Source: Flavobacteriales bacterium
Lineage (GTDB): Bacteria; Bacteroidota; Bacteroidia; Flavobacteriales_F; PHOS-HE28
Direction: 5' to 3'
Length of the DNA stretch: 64,000 nt
Assembly: GCA_020635655.1 (NCBI GenBank)
Contig: JACJZI010000008.1
Coordinates: forward strand, 62,001 to 126,000
Below the pieces are notes generated by a model. That model was not told where the DNA came from. It ran no database searches and was given only the letters and a program-made list of their open reading frames with translations. Shown one piece after another: positions 51,130-60,246 of the stretch. Both the position numbers and the translations under genes were made by a program. Numbering within the stretch: position 1 is the stretch's first letter; every line of letters begins with the position of its first letter.

Positions 51130-51137
51130 TACTTTTG
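51130..51137 (+). promoter_or_regulatory. -7 box TACTTTTG for the ctaB operon
   Basis: Exact TAnnTTTG, 13 nt before GTG 51151. An in-frame ATG (51124) lies upstream of the box and is therefore unlikely to be used. Confidence 0.6.
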
Positions 51138-51150
51138 CGCCCGCCGCGCC

Positions 51151-52047
51151 GTGTCCCGTCCCTCCACTTCATACGCTTCCCCCACCTTCGGTGCCCGCCT
51201 GCGGGATGTGGCCCTGCTGTTCAAGCTGCGGCTCTCCGGCCTGGTCGTGTTCTCCGCGCTGCTCGGCTATCAACTGGGATGGACCGATGGCGGCTTCGAC
51301 CCGTCCGGACTGCTTGTCCTGGCCCTGGCCGGCCTGCTCGTGACCGGGGCTTCCAACGCGTTCAACCAGGTGCTCGAGGTGGATACCGATGCTTTGATGG
51401 CGCGCACGGCCGACCGTCCCCTGGTCCGTGGCACGATGACCATGCGCACGGCCATGGGCCTGGCAATGGTCGCCGGGATCGGTGGTGTGGCCCTGTTATG
51501 GGCCGCCTTCGGGCCGCTCACGGCCATCCTGGGCATGCTCTCACTGGTCATTTATGTGGCATTGTACACACCATTGAAGCGGCATACACCCTGGGCGGTA
51601 TTGGTCGGCGCCTTCCCGGGGGCGTTCCCGCCGATGCTCGGCTATGTGGCCGCCACGGGGCACTTCGGCCTGGGTCCGGGCCTGCTGTTCGCCATGCAGT
51701 TCATGTGGCAGTTCCCACATTTCTGGTCGATCGCCTGGCTGGTGGAGGAGGATTACGCCCGGGCGGGGTTTCAGCTGCTTCCATCGCGCGAGGGCGCCGG
51801 CCGCCAGAGCGCCTTTCTCATCCTGGTCTATACCCTTTTCGTCATCCCGGTTGGCATGCTGCCCTGGGTGTTCGGTCTCACGGGTCGCTGGAGCATGTGG
51901 GTGGCCGTGATCGCCGGGGCCTGGATGCTCTGGCCTGCGCTGCGGCTTTTCCGATCGCTCGATCGACAGGATGCGCGCCGTCTGATGTTCGCCAGCTTCC
52001 TCTACCTGCCGGTGGTGCAGTTGGCCTATGTGTTCGATCGACAATGA
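51151..52047 (+). CDS. ctaB: Protoheme IX farnesyltransferase (heme O synthase)
   Basis: This 298-aa UbiA-family membrane enzyme converts heme B to heme O for cytochrome oxidase. It has the prenyl-diphosphate motif ASNAFNQVLEVDTDALMART, VYTPLKRHTPW-like LYTPLKRHTPWAVLVGAFPG, and MQFMWQFPHFWSIAWLVEED. The GTG start is chosen from the promoter position. Its stop overlaps the next start (ATGA). Confidence 0.95.
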   Translation: MSRPSTSYASPTFGARLRDVALLFKLRLSGLVVFSALLGYQLGWTDGGFDPSGLLVLALAGLLVTGASNAFNQVLEVDTDALMARTADRPLVRGTMTMRTAMGLAMVAGIGGVALLWAAFGPLTAILGMLSLVIYVALYTPLKRHTPWAVLVGAFPGAFPPMLGYVAATGHFGLGPGLLFAMQFMWQFPHFWSIAWLVEEDYARAGFQLLPSREGAGRQSAFLILVYTLFVIPVGMLPWVFGLTGRWSMWVAVIAGAWMLWPALRLFRSLDRQDARRLMFASFLYLPVVQLAYVFDRQ

Positions 52048-52787
52048 GCCAGGCGACCGAGGGACCTTTGGGTGAACAGGGTCAGGCGCTCCCTCTGGAG
52101 AAGCGGATGCGCACACGTCGTCTGCTCACCTATTTGATGCTCTTCGCGATCGTGATGTTCTTCGCGGGCCTGACGAGCGCTTACGTTGTCAGCATGAGCG
52201 GTGGATACTGGGTGCACATCCGGATCCCACGGGCCTTCTTCGTGAGCACTGCGGTCATCCTGGCGAGCAGTGTCTCGGCGCAAATGGCGCTCACATCCAC
52301 CCGACGTGGTCGGGAGCGGAGCACGCCGTACTGGCTGCTGTTCACGTTCCTCGGTGGCCTGGTCTTCTCCTGGAGCCAGTTCCGAGGATGGTCCGAACTG
52401 GTGCACAGCGGCAACTTCCTCGTCGGCAAGGTGTTGGACAATACGGGCACGTACGGGGCCGACTACACCATTGCGAAGGATGGGGAGCCTTTGGAATTGG
52501 TCGATGGTCGGTTCTATCTGCCCTCTGACCAGGACCATCGCCGTCCGCTGAACGCCGAATTGAACGAGCAGCAGAACAATGCAAGTTCCTACCTCTACGT
52601 GCTCACCGCGGCCCATCTGGCGCACCTGGCCTTTGGTCTTTTGGCGTTGCTGGTGATGGCCGTGGCGGCCTGGCAGGGTCGGTATTCCGCAACGGACCAT
52701 GCCGGACTTTGGTCGGGTGTCCTGTACTGGCATTTCCTTGCCGGCCTGTGGGTCTACCTCCTTTTGTTCTTGACCTTTGTTCACTAA
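52044..52787 (+). CDS. Cytochrome c oxidase subunit III-family protein, first copy
   Basis: This 247-aa protein has five hydrophobic helices (YLMLFAIVMFFAGLTSAYVV through GVLYWHFLAGLWVYLLLFLT). HLAHLAFGLLALL and the closing YWHFLAGLWVYLLLFLTF are CoxIII-like. A hydrophilic stretch (GADYTIAKDGEPLELVDGRF and following) sits between helices 3 and 4. It is coupled to ctaB by a 4-bp overlap. Confidence 0.88.
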   Translation: MSQATEGPLGEQGQALPLEKRMRTRRLLTYLMLFAIVMFFAGLTSAYVVSMSGGYWVHIRIPRAFFVSTAVILASSVSAQMALTSTRRGRERSTPYWLLFTFLGGLVFSWSQFRGWSELVHSGNFLVGKVLDNTGTYGADYTIAKDGEPLELVDGRFYLPSDQDHRRPLNAELNEQQNNASSYLYVLTAAHLAHLAFGLLALLVMAVAAWQGRYSATDHAGLWSGVLYWHFLAGLWVYLLLFLTFVH

Positions 52788-52809
52788 CATTGCGGCCATC
52801 TGAAAGACC

Positions 52810-53667
52810 ATGTCCGGAGAAGCCACGAAGACCCTGAGCAACGACGTCCTCTGGGGCGGCGGCCGAAGCCCGTTCAGCATCAGCTACGGCAAGATGATGA
52901 TGTGGTTCTTCCTGGTCTCGGACGCCCTGACGTTCAGCGGGTTGTTGGTGGCCTATGGCTTCGTCCGGCATTCCACCACAGAGGCATGGCCCATCGGTGA
53001 GGAGGTCTTCCGTGCCCTGCCCTTCCTGCATGGCAGCTATCCCCTGATGTACGTGGCCCTGATGACGGCCATCCTCATCTTCAGTTCCGTGACCATGGTG
53101 CTCGCCGTGGAGGCCGGTCATCGGATGGATAAGAAAGGCGTGATCAAGTGGTTGTTCCTGACCGTGCTGGGCGGGGCGTTCTTCGTGGGCTCACAGGCGT
53201 GGGAGTGGAAGCACTTCATCCATGGCGGTGGAGGCTACATCACCACCGCTGAGGGAGCGAAATACTGGGTGCACAATGACACGCACGACACCCATGATCC
53301 GGCGCACGCACCCGGGTTCCACCTGGTGCTTGCGGATGCAGGCCACTACATGATCGGGGAAAAGGAGCTGGAAGGGGAGGAGGCCCTGCAGGTCTGGAAC
53401 GAGCGTGTGAACTACGTCGATGGTGCGAACATGGTCCGCAACGAATATGGACCGCCGCAATATGCCAATTTCTTCTTCTTCATCACCGGGTTCCATGGCT
53501 TTCACGTCTTCAGCGGCGTGATCATCAACCTGATCGTCCTGATCATGGTGATCCAGGGGGTGTTCCACCGTCGTGGCCACTACGAGATGGTGGAAAAGGC
53601 AGGGCTCTATTGGCACTTTGTCGATTTGGTCTGGGTGTTCGTGTTCACCTTCTTCTATCTCCTTTGA
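52810..53667 (+). CDS. Cytochrome c oxidase subunit III, second copy
   Basis: This 285-aa protein begins after a 22-bp gap. Its CoxIII features are KMMMWFFLVSDALTFSGLLV, a long soluble loop (WVHNDTHDTHDPAHAPGFHL) and FFFITGFHGFHVFSGVIINL, followed by YWHFVDLVWVFVFTFFYLL. Tandem subunit III genes of unequal length are usual in Bacteroidota oxidase clusters. Subunits I and II are not in this window. Confidence 0.94.
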   Translation: MSGEATKTLSNDVLWGGGRSPFSISYGKMMMWFFLVSDALTFSGLLVAYGFVRHSTTEAWPIGEEVFRALPFLHGSYPLMYVALMTAILIFSSVTMVLAVEAGHRMDKKGVIKWLFLTVLGGAFFVGSQAWEWKHFIHGGGGYITTAEGAKYWVHNDTHDTHDPAHAPGFHLVLADAGHYMIGEKELEGEEALQVWNERVNYVDGANMVRNEYGPPQYANFFFFITGFHGFHVFSGVIINLIVLIMVIQGVFHRRGHYEMVEKAGLYWHFVDLVWVFVFTFFYLL

Positions 53668-53668
53668 C

Positions 53669-54037
53669 ATGGAGCGCGACGACATCATCGAATACAGCCT
53701 CGATGCTCACCACAGTGAGGAAGAGGGTCGGCAGATCCGCGCGAAGATCTGGCGGGTCACCGGTCTCCTCGCGATCGTCACCGCGGTCGAGGTCACCCTT
53801 GGCGCGTTCTGGCACGAGTGGTTCCCACAAGCCTGGCACCTGGTCAAATGGACCTTCGTGGTGCTCACGTTGGTGAAGGCCACCTACATCGTGATGACCT
53901 TCATGCACCTCGGTGATGAGCGTCGCAACATCCGGGCGATCATCCTACTGCCGTATGGCTTGTTCATCCTCTACCTGATCTTCATCGCGATCTGGGAATC
54001 GAACCACGTGCATTGGGCGTGGGAGATGTTCCAATGA
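53669..54037 (+). CDS. Cytochrome c oxidase subunit IV-family protein
   Basis: This 122-aa protein has three helices (VTGLLAIVTAVEVTLGAFWH, WTFVVLTLVKATYIVMTFMH, IILLPYGLFILYLIFIAIWE). The MHLGDERRN segment after helix two is typical of the prokaryotic CoxIV (CyoD/CtaF-like) family. The gap after coxIII is 1 bp. Confidence 0.9.
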   Translation: MERDDIIEYSLDAHHSEEEGRQIRAKIWRVTGLLAIVTAVEVTLGAFWHEWFPQAWHLVKWTFVVLTLVKATYIVMTFMHLGDERRNIRAIILLPYGLFILYLIFIAIWESNHVHWAWEMFQ

Positions 54038-54041
54038 CCCC

Positions 54042-54740
54042 ATGATGAAGCCATCCGGCCGGGGCGTCAAGATCGCCGTGCTGGGGGGGATCGCGCTGTT
54101 CATCCTGTTGATCTTCCTGTTCTTCTCCCCCGCGTTGGGGCTTGTGAAGCACCACTTCACCTTCCTGCCCTATTATGGCCCGAAGACGGCGAACGCCCCC
54201 GGCGATACCACCTATTTCACGGTGCCGCCGTTCGCGTTCACGGACGAGAACGGCCATACCGTGACGGACAAGACCGTGGCCGGCAGGATCCTGGTGGTCG
54301 ATTTCTTCTTCACACGTTGCACCACCATCTGCCCGCGCATGGGTGCGGAGATGCAACAGCTGCAGTTGAAATTGGACGATCCGGCCTATGCCGATGTGCT
54401 GTTCCTCAGCCATACGGTCGACCCGGAACATGACACGGCCGAGGTGCTCAACGAGTACGCGCAACGGCTCAAGGCGGATACGACACGATGGATGTTCCTC
54501 ACGGGCACCAAGCACGACCTCTATCTCCAGGGCGCGGACGGTTACTTCCTCGCATCAAGGGAGGACGTGATGGCCCCGGACGGTTTCCTGCATTCCGAGA
54601 TGTTCGTGCTCGTGGACAAGCAGCGGCATATCCGTGGCTACTATGATGGTACGAAGACCGCCGACGTCGACCGCCTGGCCGGGGACATCAAGATGCTGTT
54701 GAAGGAGGAGAAGATCAAGGCCAAGGAGAGGCGCTCCTGA
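54042..54740 (+). CDS. SCO-family copper chaperone
   Basis: This 232-aa protein has an N-terminal membrane anchor (IAVLGGIALFILLIFLFFSP) and a periplasmic thioredoxin-like domain with the CxxxC copper site (FTRCTTICPRMG) and the partner histidine in GFLHSEMFVLVD. SCO proteins build the CuA centre of cytochrome oxidase subunit II. It is 4 bp behind the subunit IV gene. Confidence 0.95.
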   Translation: MMKPSGRGVKIAVLGGIALFILLIFLFFSPALGLVKHHFTFLPYYGPKTANAPGDTTYFTVPPFAFTDENGHTVTDKTVAGRILVVDFFFTRCTTICPRMGAEMQQLQLKLDDPAYADVLFLSHTVDPEHDTAEVLNEYAQRLKADTTRWMFLTGTKHDLYLQGADGYFLASREDVMAPDGFLHSEMFVLVDKQRHIRGYYDGTKTADVDRLAGDIKMLLKEEKIKAKERRS

Positions 54741-54768
54741 TCCCTGCTGTTACCGGTTGACCCAGGCC

Positions 54769-55320
54769 ATGTCCGAGCCCTTCCCGAATCCATTGCTCCG
54801 TATTCCTGAAGTCCAGGCGAAACGAGGGATCTGGATCTTTTCCGGCATCGTATTCCTGATCGTGGTCGTGTTGGGCCGTGTGCAGATGCCCGCGCCGGAC
54901 GGGTTGGACCCCCATCTATTCGCGCGGACCAATGCGGTGCTCAACAGCATGGTGAGCCTGCTGCTCCTGGCCGGACTGTTCTCGGCGCGGGCGAGGCGCT
55001 GGGGCCTGCACCGCCGGATCATGCTCATGGCGATGGCCCTGTCCATCCTGTTCCTGCTGTCCTACATCCTGCATCATATGTTCGCGGGCGAGACCCGGTT
55101 CGGCGGCACGGGAGCGATCAAGGGGATCTATCTGGTGATCCTCGCCTCGCACATCATCCTGGCGGCCACGTCGCTGCCCTTCATTCTGATCACGGCCTAC
55201 CGGGCGCTCTCGGGAAAGTACCCGGCGCACCGCAGACTGGCCCGCCGGATCTGGCCTGTCTGGTTCTATGTGAGCGTGACGGGTGTGGTGGTCTACCTGA
55301 TGATCAGCCCGTACTACTGA
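54769..55320 (+). CDS. DUF420 membrane protein
   Basis: This 183-aa protein has five hydrophobic segments, with histidines in LHRRIMLMAM, LSYILHHMFAG and ILASHIILAATSL and the motif LARRIWPVWFYVSVTGVVVY. DUF420 (YozB-like) proteins are frequent near CtaB/SCO genes and are thought to assist oxidase assembly. A TTG four codons upstream is possible, but the ATG is preferred. Confidence 0.9.
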   Translation: MSEPFPNPLLRIPEVQAKRGIWIFSGIVFLIVVVLGRVQMPAPDGLDPHLFARTNAVLNSMVSLLLLAGLFSARARRWGLHRRIMLMAMALSILFLLSYILHHMFAGETRFGGTGAIKGIYLVILASHIILAATSLPFILITAYRALSGKYPAHRRLARRIWPVWFYVSVTGVVVYLMISPYY

Positions 55321-55324
55321 GCCC

Positions 55325-55332
55325 TACCTTTG
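55325..55332 (+). promoter_or_regulatory. -7 box TACCTTTG for the CxxC membrane protein
   Basis: Exact TAnnTTTG ending only 4 nt before the ATG at 55337, the tightest spacing in the window. Transcription should start at or beside the A of the ATG. Confidence 0.6.
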
Positions 55333-55336
55333 CGCC

Positions 55337-55603
55337 ATGCGCCACCGCGCCGTTCTGTTGTTCATCGTACTCCTTCTGCTGCCGTTGCTCCCTGTCGATC
55401 TTCTTGCCCAGGGTTGTGCCATGTGCAAGGCCACGGTGGAAAGCGCCCAGGACAACGGCGTGTTCGGCGGGACGCAGACCATCGGCAGGGGATTGAACAA
55501 CGGTATCCTGTACCTCATGGCCGTGCCCTACGTGCTCCTGTTCCTGCTGTTCCGCAAGCGCATCGTGGGTTTCTTCAAGGAATTCGCCAACGCGCAGGGC
55601 TGA
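55337..55603 (+). CDS. Small membrane protein with CxxC motif, end of oxidase cluster
   Basis: This 88-aa protein has a signal peptide or first helix (AVLLFIVLLLLPLLPVDLLA), then immediately QGCAMCKATVESAQD with a CxxC, and one membrane helix (NNGILYLMAVPYVLLFLLFR) with a basic tail. It lacks the CH of a heme c site, so a metal or redox role is more likely than heme c. It closes the oxidase accessory cluster but has its own -7 box. I know of no assigned function. Confidence 0.82.
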   Translation: MRHRAVLLFIVLLLLPLLPVDLLAQGCAMCKATVESAQDNGVFGGTQTIGRGLNNGILYLMAVPYVLLFLLFRKRIVGFFKEFANAQG

Positions 55604-55641
55604 GCGCTCCGACGTAACTTCGCACCGCGTTCTTTCCATCG

Positions 55642-55752
55642 CTTATCCAGAAAGGCGGAGGGACTGGCCCTGCGAAGCCTTGGCAACCGTCCGGTGGGCG
55701 ACCATCGGGAAGGTGCCAAATCCAGCTCCGGAGCGATCCGGAGAAAGATGAG
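55642..55752 (+). promoter_or_regulatory. SAM-I (S-box) riboswitch aptamer
   Basis: The class I S-box consensus is clear: CTTATC (P1 5', 55642-55647), GGCGGAGGGACTGGCCC (55654-55670), GCAACC (55683-55688), AAGGTGCCAAATCC (55710-55723), and GATGAG closing P1 (55747-55752). It lies about 200 nt before the first methionine synthase gene and is followed by an intrinsic terminator, so SAM should switch transcription off. Confidence 0.94.
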
Positions 55753-55785
55753 CCGTGATCAGGAAGCAGTGCCTCGTGCAGTGAT

Positions 55786-55821
55786 GCCTCATCCGGTCCA
55801 TCGGGTGGGGCTTTTGCTTTT
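55786..55821 (+). terminator. Riboswitch-controlled terminator
   Basis: GCCTCATCCG / CGGGTGGGGC (55786-55795 with 55802-55811), followed by TTTTGCTTTT. The segment CTCATC (55788-55793) in its 5' arm is fully complementary to GATGAG of aptamer P1 (55747-55752), which provides the mutually exclusive antiterminator. Confidence 0.85.
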
Positions 55822-55824
55822 CTG

Positions 55825-55922
55825 GTGGTGAGAGTGGTGACAAGGGTGAAAGTGGTGAGAAAGTGGGCCACAGCGAGCGGCTGCTTTCTCACCATTCTCT
55901 CCACCCTCACTATTCTCACCAC
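55825..55922. repeat. Large imperfect palindrome in the metH leader
   Basis: Two 39-nt arms (55825-55863 and 55884-55922) around a 20-nt loop. The arm ends pair perfectly (9 nt GTGGTGAGA outside, 11 nt TGGTGAGAAAG inside), and the middle is imperfect. Each arm is built of degenerate GTGGTGA / TCTCACC heptamers. It lies between the riboswitch terminator and the metH ATG at 55958. No gene is seen in 55604-55957. Confidence 0.75.
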
Positions 55923-55957
55923 ATCAGCAACGGAAAGCACGCATCTAGAAGCACGCA

Positions 55958-56959
55958 ATGTCAGACATCGAACACATCGCCGCCCAACGCATCCTCGTCC
56001 TCGACGGGGCCATGGGCACCATGATCCAGCGTCTCGGCCTGCAGGAGGAGGACTTCCATCCGAAGGGCATGGAGGATCACCCCGTGCTGCTGAAGGGCAA
56101 CAACGAACTGCTCTCGCTCTCGCGGCCCGATGCCATCCGCACCATACACGAGCAATACCTCGCGGCCGGTGCCGATATCGTGGAGACGAACACCTTCTCT
56201 GCGACCAGTATCGCCCAAGCGGAACATGAGTGCAGCCACCTCGCGCGCGAGATGAACCTCGCCTCCGCACGACTTGCCAGGGAAGCCTGCGCCAAGTACA
56301 CCGCGATGGACCCGAGCAAGCCGCGCTTCGTGGCCGGTGCCATCGGGCCGATGAACAAGACCGCATCGCTCAGTCCCGACGTGAACGACCCCGGCTTCCG
56401 CGCTGTCACCTTCGATCAGCTCGTGGCCGCCTACAAGGAGCAGGTGGAAGCGCTGCTCGACGGCGGCGTGGACATCCTGCTGGTGGAGACCATCTTCGAC
56501 ACGCTCAACGCCAAGGCCGCCTTCTACGCCATCGACGAGGTGTTCGAAGCGCGCAACACGAGCGTGCCGCTCATGTGCAGCGTCACCATCACCGATGCCA
56601 GCGGGCGCACCCTCAGCGGCCAGACCATCGAAGCCTTCCTCATCAGCATGGCGCACGTGCCGCTCTTCAGCATGGGCCTCAACTGCGCGCTGGGCGCGGC
56701 GCAGATGCGTCCGTACCTCGAAGTGATCGCCGAGCAGAGCCCCTGCCGCGTCAGCATCTACCCCAACGCCGGCCTGCCCGACCAGATGGGCGAGTACCGC
56801 GAAACGCCCGAGGTCACCGCCCGCCTCGTAGGCGAGTTCATGGCCAACGGCTGGGTGAACGTGGTGGGCGGGTGTTGTGGCACCACGCCGGAGCATATTG
56901 CGGCGCTGGCGAAGGAGGCGGGGAAATATGCGCCACGTGTGCAGCCTGCACTGGTATGA
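55958..56959 (+). CDS. metH: Methionine synthase, homocysteine-binding half
   Basis: This 333-aa protein is the N-terminal Zn/homocysteine module of cobalamin-dependent MetH. Visible features are RILVLDGAMGTMIQRLGLQE, ETNTFSATSIAQAE, GVDILLVETIFDTLNAKAA, and the Zn ligands in GLNCALGA and VVGGCCGTTPEHI. The remaining MetH domains are in a separate gene at 57533. Such a split occurs in other Bacteroidota. It is under the SAM-I riboswitch. Confidence 0.95.
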   Translation: MSDIEHIAAQRILVLDGAMGTMIQRLGLQEEDFHPKGMEDHPVLLKGNNELLSLSRPDAIRTIHEQYLAAGADIVETNTFSATSIAQAEHECSHLAREMNLASARLAREACAKYTAMDPSKPRFVAGAIGPMNKTASLSPDVNDPGFRAVTFDQLVAAYKEQVEALLDGGVDILLVETIFDTLNAKAAFYAIDEVFEARNTSVPLMCSVTITDASGRTLSGQTIEAFLISMAHVPLFSMGLNCALGAAQMRPYLEVIAEQSPCRVSIYPNAGLPDQMGEYRETPEVTARLVGEFMANGWVNVVGGCCGTTPEHIAALAKEAGKYAPRVQPALV

Positions 56960-56963
56960 ATAC

Positions 56964-56993
56964 TTCACCACAGAGGCACAGAGGGCACAGAGG
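56964..56993 (+). repeat. CACAGAGG repeat, left direct copy
   Basis: A 30-nt copy beginning TTCACCACAGAGGCACAG. It matches the reverse complement of the copy at 57494-57523 at 29 of 30 positions. It starts 5 bp after the metH stop and ends 9 bp before the GxxExxY ATG. Confidence 0.9.
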
Positions 56994-57002
56994 GAACGGA
57001 GG

Positions 57003-57395
57003 ATGACGCACAACGAGATCTCGAGCCTCGTGATTAAGGCGGCTATAGCGGTCCATCGGGCGTTGGGGCCGGGGCTTCTTGAAAGCGTGTATCAAGTCTG
57101 CTTGCTGGCCGAACTGAAGAGCATTGGGTTGCGTGTGCAGGAACAAGTCGCTGTGCCCATTGTTTATCGCGGGGAGCGGCTAGCGAATGACCTGCGTATC
57201 GATCTGCTTGTTGAAGACCGGATCATCGTGGAGATCAAAGCTGTTGAAGAGCTTCATCCCATCCATACCGCCCAGCTACTGACGTATCTGAAGCTGACCA
57301 ACAAGAAGCTTGGTTTGCTCATCAACTTCAACACGACCAAGCTGATCGACGGTCTTGAGCGGGTCATGAACGGATACCTTGATGAAGGCGAATAG
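57003..57395 (+). CDS. GxxExxY protein (PD-(D/E)XK nuclease-like family)
   Basis: This 130-aa protein has the namesake motif in GPGLLESVYQVCLLAELKSI. It then has nuclease-like acidic residues in DLRIDLLVEDRIIVEIKAVE (D...ExK) and a later Gln in HTAQLLTYLKLTNKKLGLLI. This matches the PDDEXK_3-type family of unknown biological role. It separates the two metH halves and is flanked by CACAGAGG repeats. Codons are visibly richer in A/T-ending triplets (gaa, gtt, ctt, att) than its neighbours, suggesting acquisition. Confidence 0.92.
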   Translation: MTHNEISSLVIKAAIAVHRALGPGLLESVYQVCLLAELKSIGLRVQEQVAVPIVYRGERLANDLRIDLLVEDRIIVEIKAVEELHPIHTAQLLTYLKLTNKKLGLLINFNTTKLIDGLERVMNGYLDEGE

Positions 57396-57403
57396 CATGA
57401 ATT

Positions 57404-57435
57404 CTTCACCACAGTGGCACACGGAACACAGAGAG
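57404..57435 (+). repeat. CACAGAGG repeat, second direct copy
   Basis: A diverged direct copy (TTCACCACAGTGGCACACGG and on). With the flanking ATGAAT-CTTCACCACAG it repeats 56956-56980 at 57397-57421, framing the GxxExxY gene as a 441-bp unit. Confidence 0.8.
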
Positions 57436-57493
57436 GAAGAAACAGTGTTACAGCTTCCCTCCTTGTCGAATCACCGCATCAAACAATTGTATT

Positions 57494-57523
57494 CCTCTGT
57501 GTCCTCTGTGCCTCTGTGGTGAA
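57494..57523 (-). repeat. CACAGAGG repeat, inverted copy
   Basis: The reverse complement reads TTCACCACAGAGGCACAG and on, nearly identical to the left copy. It can form a hairpin with 57404-57435 and ends 9 bp before the second metH ATG. Confidence 0.9.
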
Positions 57524-57532
57524 CCGATTGAA

Positions 57533-60220
<2,688 letters not shown>

Positions 60221-60246
60221 GCCCGGTCCCTCCGTATGCAGGTCCC

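Noticed and set aside
56877..57002. N-terminal extension of the GxxExxY ORF (reading FTTEAQRAQRERR)
   Set aside because: The extension is translation of the metH 3' end and of the CACAGAGG repeat; the ATG at 57003 starts the conserved family N-terminus.
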